This document shows, one piece after another, positions 51,299 through 59,870 of a stretch of DNA of 64,000 nt. How positions within the stretch are numbered: the stretch's first letter is position 1; every line of letters starts with the position of its first letter. Source of the stretch: Pseudoalteromonas sp. A601 (lineage in GTDB: Bacteria; Pseudomonadota; Gammaproteobacteria; Enterobacterales; Alteromonadaceae). The notes beneath the pieces are model-generated. The model searched no databases. It saw only the letters and a program-made list of their open reading frames with translations, and had not been told where the DNA came from. The DNA lies in assembly GCF_002165575.1 (NCBI RefSeq), contig NZ_MXQF01000005.1:1-64000 (forward strand), read 5' to 3'. Position numbers and translations under genes: made by a program.

Positions 51299-52113
51299 AG
51301 CGAGCTCCTTACAAAAATACGTTGAGCAACAAGGAGTAAAATAGCGCTTTGGAGTAGCGGAATACCTAAACTACTAAACAAGCTTGAATTTTGTCCCGCC
51401 ATTTGATCAAGTTGTACCCCTGGGAATATATAATCAAGGACGCTTAGCGCAGGTATTTGCCAAGCTAAAATGCCAATAACAATATTGCCTAGGGAAAAAA
51501 ATAAAATAGCCAGCACCAATGCTAATCTAGCAGAACGAGCGAACGTGTTTAGTAGTGCCATTAACGCGATAAAAGGCATGACGGCCACAATCAAGTAACA
51601 CAACATAATAAAACTGCGGCTGAGCCCATGCATTAATAAGCTGGCATCTCTAAACACCATAACAGCTAATGTTGCAATCAATGTTACAGCCATTAATGCG
51701 GCTAATATCAATACTTGGCCTAAAAATCGTCCCAATAAGATTTCATTTCTAGTCGCACGAAGAGTTAAAAAGCGAAGAGTACCTCGTTGTTTATCACCGA
51801 CAATTTGGTCGCTGCATATAAACAAACAAAAACAGGGAAAGCTATACAAAGCAATAAGCCAGTACATCGCAAGTTCTGCTTCGGGCCAATCAAGCAATTT
51901 ACTTAACCCTATTGCGCCAAATACCTGTTTAGCCAGTTCAGCCATTTCTGGCGAGCTAATAATACTAACCGCTTGCCCTATCGGGTAGCGTAAAACTAAT
52001 AACCAACAAATGGTAAAGGCTGCTACTGCAAGTAGCCCGCGCTTAGTCATAAATAGCCTGACAAGCTCAAACTGTGCGATTTTCAATAATCGCTGTGGGT
52101 GTATTTGCGTCAC
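51295..52113 (-). CDS. ABC-2 type transporter permease
   Basis: A 272-aa inner-membrane protein with six predicted helices in the ABC-2 arrangement: an N-terminal amphipathic start, RGLLAVAAFTICWLLVL, the conserved cytoplasmic DKQRGTLRFLTLRATRNEILLGRFLGQ element that couples to the ATPase, and four further helices. It has NosY-like features. It is first in a three-gene unit (permease, ATPase, PH protein). GGAACACCTGTGACGCAAAT precedes the start, so the ribosome site is weak. Confidence 0.88.
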   Translation of the reverse strand: MTQIHPQRLLKIAQFELVRLFMTKRGLLAVAAFTICWLLVLRYPIGQAVSIISSPEMAELAKQVFGAIGLSKLLDWPEAELAMYWLIALYSFPCFCLFICSDQIVGDKQRGTLRFLTLRATRNEILLGRFLGQVLILAALMAVTLIATLAVMVFRDASLLMHGLSRSFIMLCYLIVAVMPFIALMALLNTFARSARLALVLAILFFSLGNIVIGILAWQIPALSVLDYIFPGVQLDQMAGQNSSLFSSLGIPLLQSAILLLVAQRIFVRSSL

Positions 52114-52233
52114 AGGTGTTCCTTTTATTTTCTAGTTATATCTACATTAAGGGCAAACGTATTGAATTACTAGCAAAAAAAAACTCACCAACGGTGAGCT
52201 TTGTAACAATAGATGAAATTGTAACAGCCGTTT

Positions 52234-53415
52234 TTAAAGGTGCTGCTGATATACCTCTAAAGCTTGTGCTAAGTCAGCAATTAAATCATCCACATCTTCA
52301 AGGCCTATATGTAAGCGGATCACTGGCCCTTGCTCCCAGCCGGTTGCAGAGCGTAAATTTTTCATCGTTAAATTAGCAGTGACTAAACTTTCAAATCCGC
52401 CCCATGAAAATCCCATTTTAAAATGGGTTAAGCTATCTAAAAATGCATCTATAGCTTGCTGATTGCCTTGCTTCATAACAAATGAAAATAAACCATTACT
52501 GCCATCAAAGTCACGCTTGAAAAACTCATACCCTGGGCAAGTACTAAACGCTGGGTGGCGAATATGATCAACAAGACTGTGTTGCTCCAACCACGTTGCC
52601 ACTTCAATCGCCGCTTTTTCATGTTGGTTTAACCGCACGGACATGGTTCTGAGTCCACGAAGTGCTAAATAGGCATCATCTGCTGAAGTGCATTGGCCTA
52701 ATAGGTAAGATTGCTCACGTAGTCTTGGCCAATATTTTTCATTGGCAACCGCAACGCCCATCATCACATCAGAATGGCCTACAATATACTTTGTTGCAGC
52801 TTGAATACTGATATCAACTCCATGTTCCAAAGGACGATAATGTAAACCATTGCCATAGGTGTTATCTAACATGGTCATTACACCTTGTTCATTCGCAACA
52901 GCAACCATGGCAGGCACATCTTGGATTTCCATAGTGATTGAACCTGGTGACTCTAAAAACAACACTTTTGTATTATCTTTAATAAGCGACTTTATTCCGG
53001 CGCCGATAGTCGCTGGGTAATAAGTTGTTTCCACACCATAACCAGCTAAAATTTTATCGCAAAAATCTCGCGTTGGCTCATAAGCGGTATCAACCATGAG
53101 TATATGATCGCCCGCTTTTACAAATGCCAGAAGTGCACTGCTAATTGCTGCTGCACCACATGGGTATAAGGCACAACCTTCCCCCCCTTCAAGCTCAGTG
53201 ATTGCCTCTTGCAAAGCAAAGTGAGTAGTTGTGCCGCGACGACCATAAAAAAGTGTTTTATCACCACGCTTTTTCGCCGCATTTTTTAATTCATCAACTG
53301 AATCGAATACCACAGTAGATGCGCGCTGTACCACGGGGTTTACAACACCATGTGTATAAGCTTTTTTTCTACCACTACTGACTAATTGCGTATTCATATT
53401 TTTTTTACTGGTCAT
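52234..53415 (-). CDS. metC: Cystathionine beta-lyase (PLP enzyme)
   Basis: A 393-aa Cys/Met-metabolism PLP enzyme that splits cystathionine into homocysteine, pyruvate and ammonia in methionine synthesis. The signatures are YGRRGTTTHFALQEAITELEGGEG, the DNTYGNG loop and the PLP Lys in QAATKYIVGHSD. The tail WGGFESLV and the IRLHIGLEDVDDLIADL ending match MetC rather than MetB. The ATG at 53415 has AAGGA seven bases upstream; an earlier in-frame ATG overlaps nudC. It follows nudC by 13 bp. Confidence 0.92.
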   Translation of the reverse strand: MTSKKNMNTQLVSSGRKKAYTHGVVNPVVQRASTVVFDSVDELKNAAKKRGDKTLFYGRRGTTTHFALQEAITELEGGEGCALYPCGAAAISSALLAFVKAGDHILMVDTAYEPTRDFCDKILAGYGVETTYYPATIGAGIKSLIKDNTKVLFLESPGSITMEIQDVPAMVAVANEQGVMTMLDNTYGNGLHYRPLEHGVDISIQAATKYIVGHSDVMMGVAVANEKYWPRLREQSYLLGQCTSADDAYLALRGLRTMSVRLNQHEKAAIEVATWLEQHSLVDHIRHPAFSTCPGYEFFKRDFDGSNGLFSFVMKQGNQQAIDAFLDSLTHFKMGFSWGGFESLVTANLTMKNLRSATGWEQGPVIRLHIGLEDVDDLIADLAQALEVYQQHL

Positions 53416-53428
53416 TATTAATCCTTGT

Positions 53429-54352
53429 TTAGTCTTTTTGGTCAAGCCAATAATTTATTAAATAGCGAGATATTGAATCAGTCCGAGGTAACTTTAAGTG
53501 CTCCCCCTCTTCGTGCCAATTGCCAAATTTTCTAAGCTCTTCGCGGCTAAACCACTGCGCATCGTCTAATTCGTCTTTATCTACTTGAATTTTTTCTGTC
53601 ACCGCTTCGGCGATAAAACCAAGCATGATAGAGGAAGGAAACGGCCAAGGCTGTGAAGCTATATAGCGAACATTATCAACCACAATCCCCGCCTCTTCCA
53701 TCACTTCACGGGCAACAGCTTGCTCAAGCGTTTCACCGGGGTCAACAAACCCCGCTAAAGATGAATACATACCTTGTGCCCAAGCAGCTTGCCGACCAAG
53801 TAAACAACGCTCAATACCATCTGAAAACTTACGTGTAACCACCATGATAACGGCAGGATCGGTACGAGGAAAAGTTTGATGTTTACACTTAGGATTAATA
53901 CATAAACGCGAGTGCCCTGCTTCAACTAATTGATTTTGCGTGCCGCAACGGCCACAAAATTTATGGGTTGCATGCCAATAACATAAGCCTCGTGCCAGTG
54001 CTGCCATTGATCCATGTAACATATCCACTTGCGCGCCATAGTGACGAATATCAACAAACTCAGCGCCAGAAGTTAACGCTAATAAGTTGGCCTCATCAAG
54101 CTCACTGACGTCCAAAGCAAAGTGGTTAATTTTTTGTTTGTCAAAACCTAAAAACACACTGTTTTCTAAGTTGAGGTGACTGACTTTGTCGTGAGATAAA
54201 AAGGTCACGGCAACACTGTTTTTATTAAAGAGCGTATGATTGTTATGAACTAATAACCACCTACTTTGCTGATTTTTTTGTGCTGCCAACCATTGCGTAT
54301 CTTTTCTTAAGTTTGATCCGCGATCCAATGCCATGTGACTGTAATTTAGCAT
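53429..54352 (-). CDS. nudC: NAD+ diphosphatase (NudC; NADH pyrophosphatase / NAD-cap hydrolase)
   Basis: A 307-aa Nudix enzyme that splits NAD(H) and removes NAD caps from RNA. It has a zinc ribbon (CGRCG, then CINPKCKH), the Nudix box GFVDPGETLEQAVAREVMEEAGI, and the diagnostic SQPWPFPSS motif of the NADH-pyrophosphatase branch just after it. It is longer than the 257-aa E. coli enzyme because of the N-terminal domain, as is common. It is upstream of metC in the same transcript. Confidence 0.94.
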   Translation of the reverse strand: MLNYSHMALDRGSNLRKDTQWLAAQKNQQSRWLLVHNNHTLFNKNSVAVTFLSHDKVSHLNLENSVFLGFDKQKINHFALDVSELDEANLLALTSGAEFVDIRHYGAQVDMLHGSMAALARGLCYWHATHKFCGRCGTQNQLVEAGHSRLCINPKCKHQTFPRTDPAVIMVVTRKFSDGIERCLLGRQAAWAQGMYSSLAGFVDPGETLEQAVAREVMEEAGIVVDNVRYIASQPWPFPSSIMLGFIAEAVTEKIQVDKDELDDAQWFSREELRKFGNWHEEGEHLKLPRTDSISRYLINYWLDQKD

Positions 54353-54436
54353 TGTTACCCCTTTTGCTATTTAGATGGCTAAAACTAACATAACACCGTG
54401 TTAAACCCAATTGATTAATCAACTAAAAAACAAGCA

Positions 54437-54463
54437 AAAAAAAAGCCCCACAGGGCTTTTTTG
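54437..54463 (-). terminator. terminator of nagB
   Basis: A short GC stem AAAGCCC-CACA-GGGCTTT flanked by long A and T runs, 25 bp after the nagB stop. It could act on both strands. Confidence 0.85.
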
Positions 54464-54487
54464 AACACACAATAAATTAGCTTCTTA

Positions 54488-55282
54488 TTACAAGGCTGCA
54501 AGTTGCGCCTGTAACTTTTGATTTTCAGCTTCGATATGCTGATAAAACTCTAAATCTTCTAGTTTACTTGCAGCGGCTTTATCAATCACGATAACAGCAT
54601 CTTTATGTAATTGCAGTGCCGAAGCTGGACACTTCGCCATTAATGGCCCCTCAATCATTGCCAAAACTGCATCAGCTTTATTTTCACCCGTTGCTAATAG
54701 TACGACTTTTTTAGCTTCTAAAATTGTGCCAATACCCATCGTAATAGATAAGTGTGGTTGGTATTCATCAGCGGCAAAAAAACGTGCATTATCGTCGATG
54801 GTCGCTTTTGTCAGCGTTTTAACGCGTGTACGCGATGTTAAGCCTGATGATGGTTCGTTAAAGCCTATATGACCATTACGACCAATGCCTAATAACTGCA
54901 CATCGACTCCACCTGCAGCTTTAATTTTGTCTTCGTATTCATTGCAAGCTGTCACAGGGTTTGTTGCATCACCCGGTGGTACGAATGTATTAGCAGTATT
55001 AATATCAACATGATTAAACAATTGTTCATTCATAAAAAAGCGATAACTTTGTGGGTGTTCACCTGTTAAGCCAAGGTATTCATCAAGGTTAAATGTCGTC
55101 GCTTGTGAAAAAGATATGTCACCGGCTTTATTTTTAGCTATTAATTGTTGGTATAACGCAACCGGCGTTGAACCGGTTGCTAAACCGAGCACTGATGTTG
55201 GCTTTTGTTGTAATTGTTGTGCGAAGATATTTGCGCCATATGCCGCTACGGCCGCCGCATCATTTAAAATGACTATTTGCAT
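54488..55282 (-). CDS. nagB: Glucosamine-6-phosphate deaminase
   Basis: A 264-aa enzyme converting glucosamine-6-phosphate to fructose-6-phosphate and ammonia, the last step in use of GlcNAc. Motifs: [16 protein letters not shown] (phosphate loop), [11 protein letters not shown] with the catalytic Asp, [15 protein letters not shown] with the active His, and [12 protein letters not shown]. Length and motifs match NagB. It has its own NagR-like operator (55406-55423) and a remarkable leader hairpin, so although it belongs to the nag regulon it can be transcribed separately from nagK-nagA-nagX. Confidence 0.95.
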   Translation of the reverse strand: MQIVILNDAAAVAAYGANIFAQQLQQKPTSVLGLATGSTPVALYQQLIAKNKAGDISFSQATTFNLDEYLGLTGEHPQSYRFFMNEQLFNHVDINTANTFVPPGDATNPVTACNEYEDKIKAAGGVDVQLLGIGRNGHIGFNEPSSGLTSRTRVKTLTKATIDDNARFFAADEYQPHLSITMGIGTILEAKKVVLLATGENKADAVLAMIEGPLMAKCPASALQLHKDAVIVIDKAAASKLEDLEFYQHIEAENQKLQAQLAAL

Positions 55283-55311
55283 ATTAGTTTGCTCAGTTAT
55301 TAATTAGTTGA

Positions 55312-55367
55312 TAAAAAAATGGGATCTAAAACCCAACTCCACGTGCAATCGAGTTGGGTTTTAGATC
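55312..55367 (-). promoter_or_regulatory. leader hairpin of nagB with a perfect 17-bp stem and T tract
   Basis: GATCTAAAACCCAACTC (55323-55339) pairs perfectly with 55351-55367 around an 11-base loop. On the minus strand it is followed after a few bases by seven T (55313-55319). It lies between the nagB operator and the nagB start codon, inside the expected 5' untranslated region. Confidence 0.8.
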
Positions 55368-55405
55368 AAACCTGACTGGGATACATCAGTCTAGGTTAAT
55401 ACCAT

Positions 55406-55423
55406 TATGACAACGCTGTCATT
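55406..55423 (-). promoter_or_regulatory. NagR-type operator upstream of nagB
   Basis: An 18-bp imperfect palindrome with arms TGACA...TGTCATT around a central CG. It is the reverse complement, with one end-base difference, of the operator in front of nagK, and resembles the NagR (LacI-family) box of Alteromonadales. It overlaps the predicted promoter region of nagB. Confidence 0.75.
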
Positions 55424-55498
55424 ATTACTATTTACAATTAGTTTGTAAAGTAAAAGTGAATAAAAAAACTGTTTTTTATTGCACTAATCAAAGTTCGT

Positions 55499-56641
55499 CT
55501 AAACACTGACGAATATTTTACGTTTATACATCCAGTGCAATACCAGCATTTGTACTAGTAATAAAGCAATCACTGCGATGAGCGGCTGCCATGGCTCGCT
55601 GGCAGCCGAAATAAAGCCACCAAATACGCTAATACTGATAAACTCCCAATTGACTAAGCTAGATGCTAAATAAATAATGATCGAGTTAGCACCAATGATC
55701 ACAAACGGGTAGGCCAACTTTTGCCCATTGAGAATATCGACCAATGCATAAAATACAGCCAATAATATGGCACTCCAGCCAACGGTAACGAGTACAAAAG
55801 AGCTGGTCCATAACTCTTTATTTACTGGGAACTGTAAATCCCACAGCCAGCCTAAACAAATACTGATAACACCTGCTACAAATAATATTGCTGTGGTTTT
55901 CCACTCACCAACTTTACTCGCTTTAGCAATTAGCTGACCTGCAAATACACCAATCATAGCATTGACAATCGCAGGTAAATTAGACAATACCCCTTCAGGA
56001 TCAACGGCTCTATTTTGATAACTAATTCCCGGTAAAAAGTATTTATCAAACCATGCATTCCAGCTACCAGCTGCACTTAAGTCACCAGCACTACCACCTG
56101 GTACAGGTATAAAGCTCATTAATACCCAATAGCCAAACAGCAAACCAATGGCAGTAAATACTTGGGTACGAATACTTGTATGCCATACCAACATGGCGCA
56201 AAAGAACCATGCAATAGCAATGCGCCCTAGCACGCTGGCATAACGTATTTCATCCAGTGCCAGTGGAATGCCAGCCCCCCAACCATGGTTATACATGACA
56301 CCTAAGGCACTCAATAGCAATAAGCGCTTAATCGCTTTGTGGTAAAACACTTTACGCTCATCCCAGGGCAAGTGATCTATACGCTTAGGTGCCAACCCCA
56401 TCGCCACACCAGATAAGAATATAAATAACGGAAAAATTAAATCGTAAAATGTAAAACCATGCCATTGACTGTGAACAGTATGCGCCTCAAACGCCTTCCA
56501 ACCAGTCCAACCTGTTAATACAAATAATGCGGCAAAAATTGATTGGCCACCTAAAATCCAAAACATGTCCATACCACGTAATGCATCCAATGATGCTAAA
56601 CGTTTCTTGGCCGGTTTTACTGGTGCTTGTGTTGTTGTCAT
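55499..56641 (-). CDS. nagX: NagX-type membrane protein (heparan-alpha-glucosaminide acetyltransferase-like)
   Basis: A 380-aa inner-membrane protein with about ten helices. RLASLDALRGMDMFWILGGQ, FTFYDLIFPLFIFLSGVAMG and GANSIIIYLASSLVNW are the acyltransferase-like blocks shared with human HGSNAT and bacterial NagX. NagX occurs in GlcNAc operons of Shewanella and Pseudoalteromonas, and its exact reaction is not established; a transmembrane acetyl transfer or sugar import role has been proposed. It lies downstream of nagA with a terminator-like hairpin in between, which may lower its expression. Confidence 0.88.
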   Translation of the reverse strand: MTTTQAPVKPAKKRLASLDALRGMDMFWILGGQSIFAALFVLTGWTGWKAFEAHTVHSQWHGFTFYDLIFPLFIFLSGVAMGLAPKRIDHLPWDERKVFYHKAIKRLLLLSALGVMYNHGWGAGIPLALDEIRYASVLGRIAIAWFFCAMLVWHTSIRTQVFTAIGLLFGYWVLMSFIPVPGGSAGDLSAAGSWNAWFDKYFLPGISYQNRAVDPEGVLSNLPAIVNAMIGVFAGQLIAKASKVGEWKTTAILFVAGVISICLGWLWDLQFPVNKELWTSSFVLVTVGWSAILLAVFYALVDILNGQKLAYPFVIIGANSIIIYLASSLVNWEFISISVFGGFISAASEPWQPLIAVIALLLVQMLVLHWMYKRKIFVSV

Positions 56642-56660
56642 ATTTTTCTTCTCTTAAAAC

Positions 56661-56693
56661 AAAAAGCCCCGCGATACAACGGCGGGGTTTTTT
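56661..56693 (-). terminator. intercistronic terminator-like hairpin between nagA and nagX
   Basis: On the minus strand, AACCCCGC pairs with GCGGGGCTT around a 9-base loop and is followed by TTTTTG, about 20 bp before the nagX start. The stem is GC-rich and strong. Confidence 0.75.
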
Positions 56694-56704
56694 CCAGGGA
56701 AACG

Positions 56705-57823
56705 TTAAATTGCTTTACCTGCAATATAAGTGGCTTTGATATATTGGTGCTCATCAAGCACTACAAAGTCTGCGTCAAAGCCATCAAGTAAACGTCCCTT
56801 TTTCTTGAGGTTTAAATATTGTGCTGGGTACAGTGACGCCATTCGTAAACTTTCAGCTAGGCTTACATCCAGCGCATTCACTGTATTTCTCACCGCACTG
56901 GCCATATCAAGCACACTGCCCGCAAGCTCTCCAGTACTAGAATTAAGTCTGTCGCCTGTTCGGATCACCTTTCGACCATCAAAAAAGTCGAACTCCATAT
57001 CATCGGTACCGACCGGTGGCATAGCATCTGTTACTAACATAATTTTGCCACGCTGCTTAGTGCGAATTGCCAACTGAGCTGATAATGGATGAACATGATG
57101 ACCATCCACTATCAAACCACACCAGCTGTTATCATGCCAAAGCGCGGCCCCCACAACACCTGGTTCACGTGAGGTAAATGCAGACATCGCATTATATAAA
57201 TGGGTAAACCCATCAGCACCTGCATTGAGCGCTGCCATCGTCGTTGCGTAATCCGCATTTGTATGGCCAATTGATACTTTAACGCCACATTCAACTAAGC
57301 GCTCGACATCAGCAACACTGACATTTTCCGGCGCTAAAGTGACCATTTTAATACCTAAATCTTGGCGTGCATAAATTGCAAATTCTTGTTCGCTGATAGG
57401 GCGGATAAACCGCTCACTATGTGTGCCTTTCTTAGGCAGTGATAAGTGAGGGCCTTCAAAATGAATACCTAAGACTCCCGGTACACCTTCGCTAATTGCT
57501 TTTGCTGTGGCGTCGGCCGCTGCTTGCATGATTTCGACTTTATCAGTAATGAGCGTTGGCATTAATGCCGTACTGCCAAATTGAGCGTGTGCTTTGGCTA
57601 TTCTATTTAAGCATTGTGGCGTTTGTTCAGCATTAAAAAACGCCCCGCCGCCGCCATTAACTTGTACATCAATAAACCCTGGTGCCACTAGGCCTTCAAG
57701 TTCTGTAATAGTGCTATCGGTATCACTTTCTAATTGAAAAAGCCCATTCGCTACACTAAATAACGCGTCATCAATAAAGTTTTCGCCAGTGAATAAACAC
57801 TCAGCACGGTAAAATGTTTTCAT
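56705..57823 (-). CDS. nagA: N-acetylglucosamine-6-phosphate deacetylase
   Basis: A 372-aa amidohydrolase that removes acetate from GlcNAc-6-phosphate. Metal-binding and catalytic blocks are GFIDVQVNGGGG, LGIHFEGPHLS with the Glu ligand, SIGHTNADY and THLYNAMSAF with His ligands, and the catalytic Asp in LVTDAMPP. It starts one base into the nagK stop (TAATG) and is followed by nagX. The length is normal for NagA. Confidence 0.95.
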   Translation of the reverse strand: MKTFYRAECLFTGENFIDDALFSVANGLFQLESDTDSTITELEGLVAPGFIDVQVNGGGGAFFNAEQTPQCLNRIAKAHAQFGSTALMPTLITDKVEIMQAAADATAKAISEGVPGVLGIHFEGPHLSLPKKGTHSERFIRPISEQEFAIYARQDLGIKMVTLAPENVSVADVERLVECGVKVSIGHTNADYATTMAALNAGADGFTHLYNAMSAFTSREPGVVGAALWHDNSWCGLIVDGHHVHPLSAQLAIRTKQRGKIMLVTDAMPPVGTDDMEFDFFDGRKVIRTGDRLNSSTGELAGSVLDMASAVRNTVNALDVSLAESLRMASLYPAQYLNLKKKGRLLDGFDADFVVLDEHQYIKATYIAGKAI

Positions 57824-58737
57824 TACAAAGCTACCTTTTGATTTTGTTCTAATACTGATTGCTGCGCAAAATAAATAGCGCCCATTTCAGGGGGTTGGAT
57901 TGGTGCTTCAACCAGTTTTGCAATAGCAGGGTCAAGCCATTTATTAAGCGGCTCAGCAAGCCCGCCTATCATCGTTAGACGTGGTGGGTTGTTCTCTAAT
58001 AAACGATGTGCTAATTGACTTACGTACGCTGCGCCTTCTTTTACTATCGCTAATGCAATTTCATCGTTTTGATGTGCTGCATCAAATACATATCGAGCAA
58101 GTTTAGCATAACTGCTTGAAGGCTGACCGGCCATCTGCTCAGCTATACCCATCGCGTTATCAGTATTAAAGTGTTCTTTAATTATTGCTGTCAGGGCAGT
58201 TTTAGGCCCTAAACCATCTAAATCAATTAATGCCGCTTTTATTGCTTCAAGTCCCATCCAGGCACCACTGCCTTTATCACCTAAGGCAAAACCATGACCG
58301 CCATAATTCACTGACTGACCTTTAACATATGAAAAACCACACGATCCGGTTCCCGTGATTATAACCGCGCCATCACCGCCATCATGTGCGCCAATGCACG
58401 CAGTATGCAGATCTGTGGTTAAAAACATTTGTTTAAATGGATGTTCCCATTCACTTATTTTTTCATATAAGCTGGGTAGGTTTACGCCAGCCAAGCCAAG
58501 ACCCGCATATATTTGATGAATTCTCTCTAGGGATAAGCCTGCGTCACGCATAGCGAGTTGTGTAGACACCATTATTGACTCTAATGTGCGCTCTAACCCG
58601 TGTAGTGGATTCGCGGGGCCGCCAAGACCAGTTCCTAATACCCCATTTTGAACAGAGTATATAGTTGCACGGCACTTTGTTCCGCCACCATCGATACCAA
58701 TAAACAATTGGTCCTCATTCGCACTCTTAGCCATCAT
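57823..58737 (-). CDS. nagK: N-acetylglucosamine kinase (BadF/BcrA-type ATPase)
   Basis: A 304-aa kinase phosphorylating GlcNAc after import. The ASKHA fold is seen in FIGIDGGGTKCRATIYS (phosphate 1), AVIITGTGSCGFSYV and YGGHGFALGDKGSGAWMGLEAI (phosphate and adenosine region), plus LTMIGGLAEPL near the C-terminus. This is the eukaryote-like NagK family found in marine Alteromonadales, which differs from the ROK-type E. coli NagK. It is the first gene of the operon; a NagR-like operator lies about 104 bp upstream. Confidence 0.92.
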   Translation of the reverse strand: MMAKSANEDQLFIGIDGGGTKCRATIYSVQNGVLGTGLGGPANPLHGLERTLESIMVSTQLAMRDAGLSLERIHQIYAGLGLAGVNLPSLYEKISEWEHPFKQMFLTTDLHTACIGAHDGGDGAVIITGTGSCGFSYVKGQSVNYGGHGFALGDKGSGAWMGLEAIKAALIDLDGLGPKTALTAIIKEHFNTDNAMGIAEQMAGQPSSSYAKLARYVFDAAHQNDEIALAIVKEGAAYVSQLAHRLLENNPPRLTMIGGLAEPLNKWLDPAIAKLVEAPIQPPEMGAIYFAQQSVLEQNQKVAL

Positions 58738-59086
58738 CTAACGACCTCTAACCTTCGTTTTATATTTGTTTCAACCGCACTTTTTTTATTATATTAATGC
58801 GATTCACCCTCAACCCATGTTGAATTAATGTTACACAACAAATGACAGCGTTGTCATTATATTTTTGATAAAAATTCATATAACTTTTATATTTATTCGT
58901 AATCACCTGAATTAACTATAAATTTAGTAAAAATAAATTTATACCGGTTATTTTAAATACAGGTTGGTTTTATAGTTTTCACTCGTTTTTGTATCGATAA
59001 TAGTTAAAAGTTGTTTAAGAACGTTATTTTCATTTGAAATCAAATAACATTCTTAAGGTACAACTTAAAAATAAATTAGTAAAGTT
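58738..59086. other. intergenic region between nagK and the XRE gene
   Basis: No gene is seen. It contains the NagR-type operator (58841-58858) and an imperfect 15-bp inverted repeat, TTAAGAA-C-GTTATTT and its complement (59015-59029 and 59042-59056, one mismatch), downstream of the XRE gene. The remainder is AT-rich leader and flank DNA. Confidence 0.7.
58841..58858 (-). promoter_or_regulatory. NagR-type operator upstream of nagK
   Basis: AATGACA-GCGT-TGTCATT is an 18-bp palindrome with 7-bp perfect arms, located about 104 bp before nagK. Together with the copy before nagB it implies that one repressor responds to a GlcNAc intermediate. No nagR gene is in the window. Confidence 0.8.
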
Positions 59087-59299
59087 TTAAGGTGAATATT
59101 GGAATATATTTTCTAGAGGCTGACCAAATACCGTTGCAATTTTAAATGCTACTTCCAATGAAGGAGAGTACCTAGCGGCTTCTATTGCAGCAATTGTTTG
59201 ACGCGTAACGCCAACGTGATCGGCTAACTGTTGCTGAGTCATTTCGTTATGGTGAAATCGTTGGGTTCGAATTGTATTTGTGATTGCTAATTTTGCCAT
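59087..59299 (-). CDS. XRE-family helix-turn-helix regulator
   Basis: A 70-aa compact DNA-binding protein: MTQQQLADHVGVTRQTIAAIEAARYSPSLEVAFKIATVFGQPLENIF is a complete XRE/Cro-type HTH of the YgzD/YozG style. The ATG at 59299 follows GAGG and comes one base after the upstream membrane gene stop, so the two are co-translated. The pair (small membrane protein plus compact XRE) is a common module; the regulator likely represses its own promoter through the paired palindromes at 59763-59830. Confidence 0.85.
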   Translation of the reverse strand: MAKLAITNTIRTQRFHHNEMTQQQLADHVGVTRQTIAAIEAARYSPSLEVAFKIATVFGQPLENIFQYSP

Positions 59300-59300
59300 T

Positions 59301-59729
59301 CTAACCTCTGTGCAGTAACCATGTTTCAACAGCGGCGCCAATCACCTCACTCAATAAAGCAGCAATAACTAACTGATGTACTGGGCTCATTGGTATTGGG
59401 TAAACTTGGTCAACTAATAGGGCAAAAACAGCATTAACAACACCCAGCTGTAAAATAAATAAGCTCACACTTTTAGCTTTCAAGGCAATTGCTTGTTCAC
59501 GTTCATCTTTAGCCTGGTTAGCGTATTTTGAGTTAAACGTAGCTAAAATACTATGCATAATTACCAGCATTACGACCGTTTGAATCACTAACTTTATTAG
59601 TAAGCCACTGGCAAGTGTGGGATCCATCTGTGCTTCTGGGGTCATCGACAGCACAGCTTGTAAATAATTAAACAGCACAACTAACGTGATGCCTGCTTCT
59701 AATAACCGTGTTTTTTGTGTGTAACTCAT
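59301..59729 (-). CDS. Small four-helix membrane protein paired with an XRE regulator
   Basis: A 142-aa integral membrane protein with four predicted helices (about 13-32, 43-66, 88-107 and 116-135). A charged cytoplasmic loop, SKYANQAKDEREQAIALKAKSVS, resembles the DERE motif of DUF2178-like proteins that accompany compact XRE regulators. No catalytic residues are seen and the function is unknown. It is the first gene of a two-gene unit, and two operator-like palindromes lie 34-101 bp upstream of its start. Confidence 0.72.
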   Translation of the reverse strand: MSYTQKTRLLEAGITLVVLFNYLQAVLSMTPEAQMDPTLASGLLIKLVIQTVVMLVIMHSILATFNSKYANQAKDEREQAIALKAKSVSLFILQLGVVNAVFALLVDQVYPIPMSPVHQLVIAALLSEVIGAAVETWLLHRG

Positions 59730-59762
59730 TATTTGCTCCTCGTGTAAAAAATTACAAGCTCA

Positions 59763-59830
59763 ATGTTAAAAATAGTTAACATAAGCAAATATAGAAACAC
59801 TCACCCCAGATGTCAAACATTTTTAACATA
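59763..59830 (-). promoter_or_regulatory. two copies of an ATGTYAA-N6-TTAACAT operator
   Basis: Copy 1 is at 59763-59782 (perfect 7-bp arms). Copy 2 is at 59811-59830 (one mismatch). Both have six central bases, and their starts are 48 bp apart. They lie just upstream of the membrane/XRE gene pair and fit autoregulation by the compact HTH protein. Confidence 0.6.
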
Positions 59831-59870
59831 AGGGCCAAGTTATTTTACATCAAAATTGAATAACTTTTCT

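Noticed and set aside
55458..55480. AT-only hairpin after nagX as a terminator
   Set aside because: The stem consists almost entirely of A-T pairs and would be unstable; the 17-bp hairpin farther on is a better candidate.
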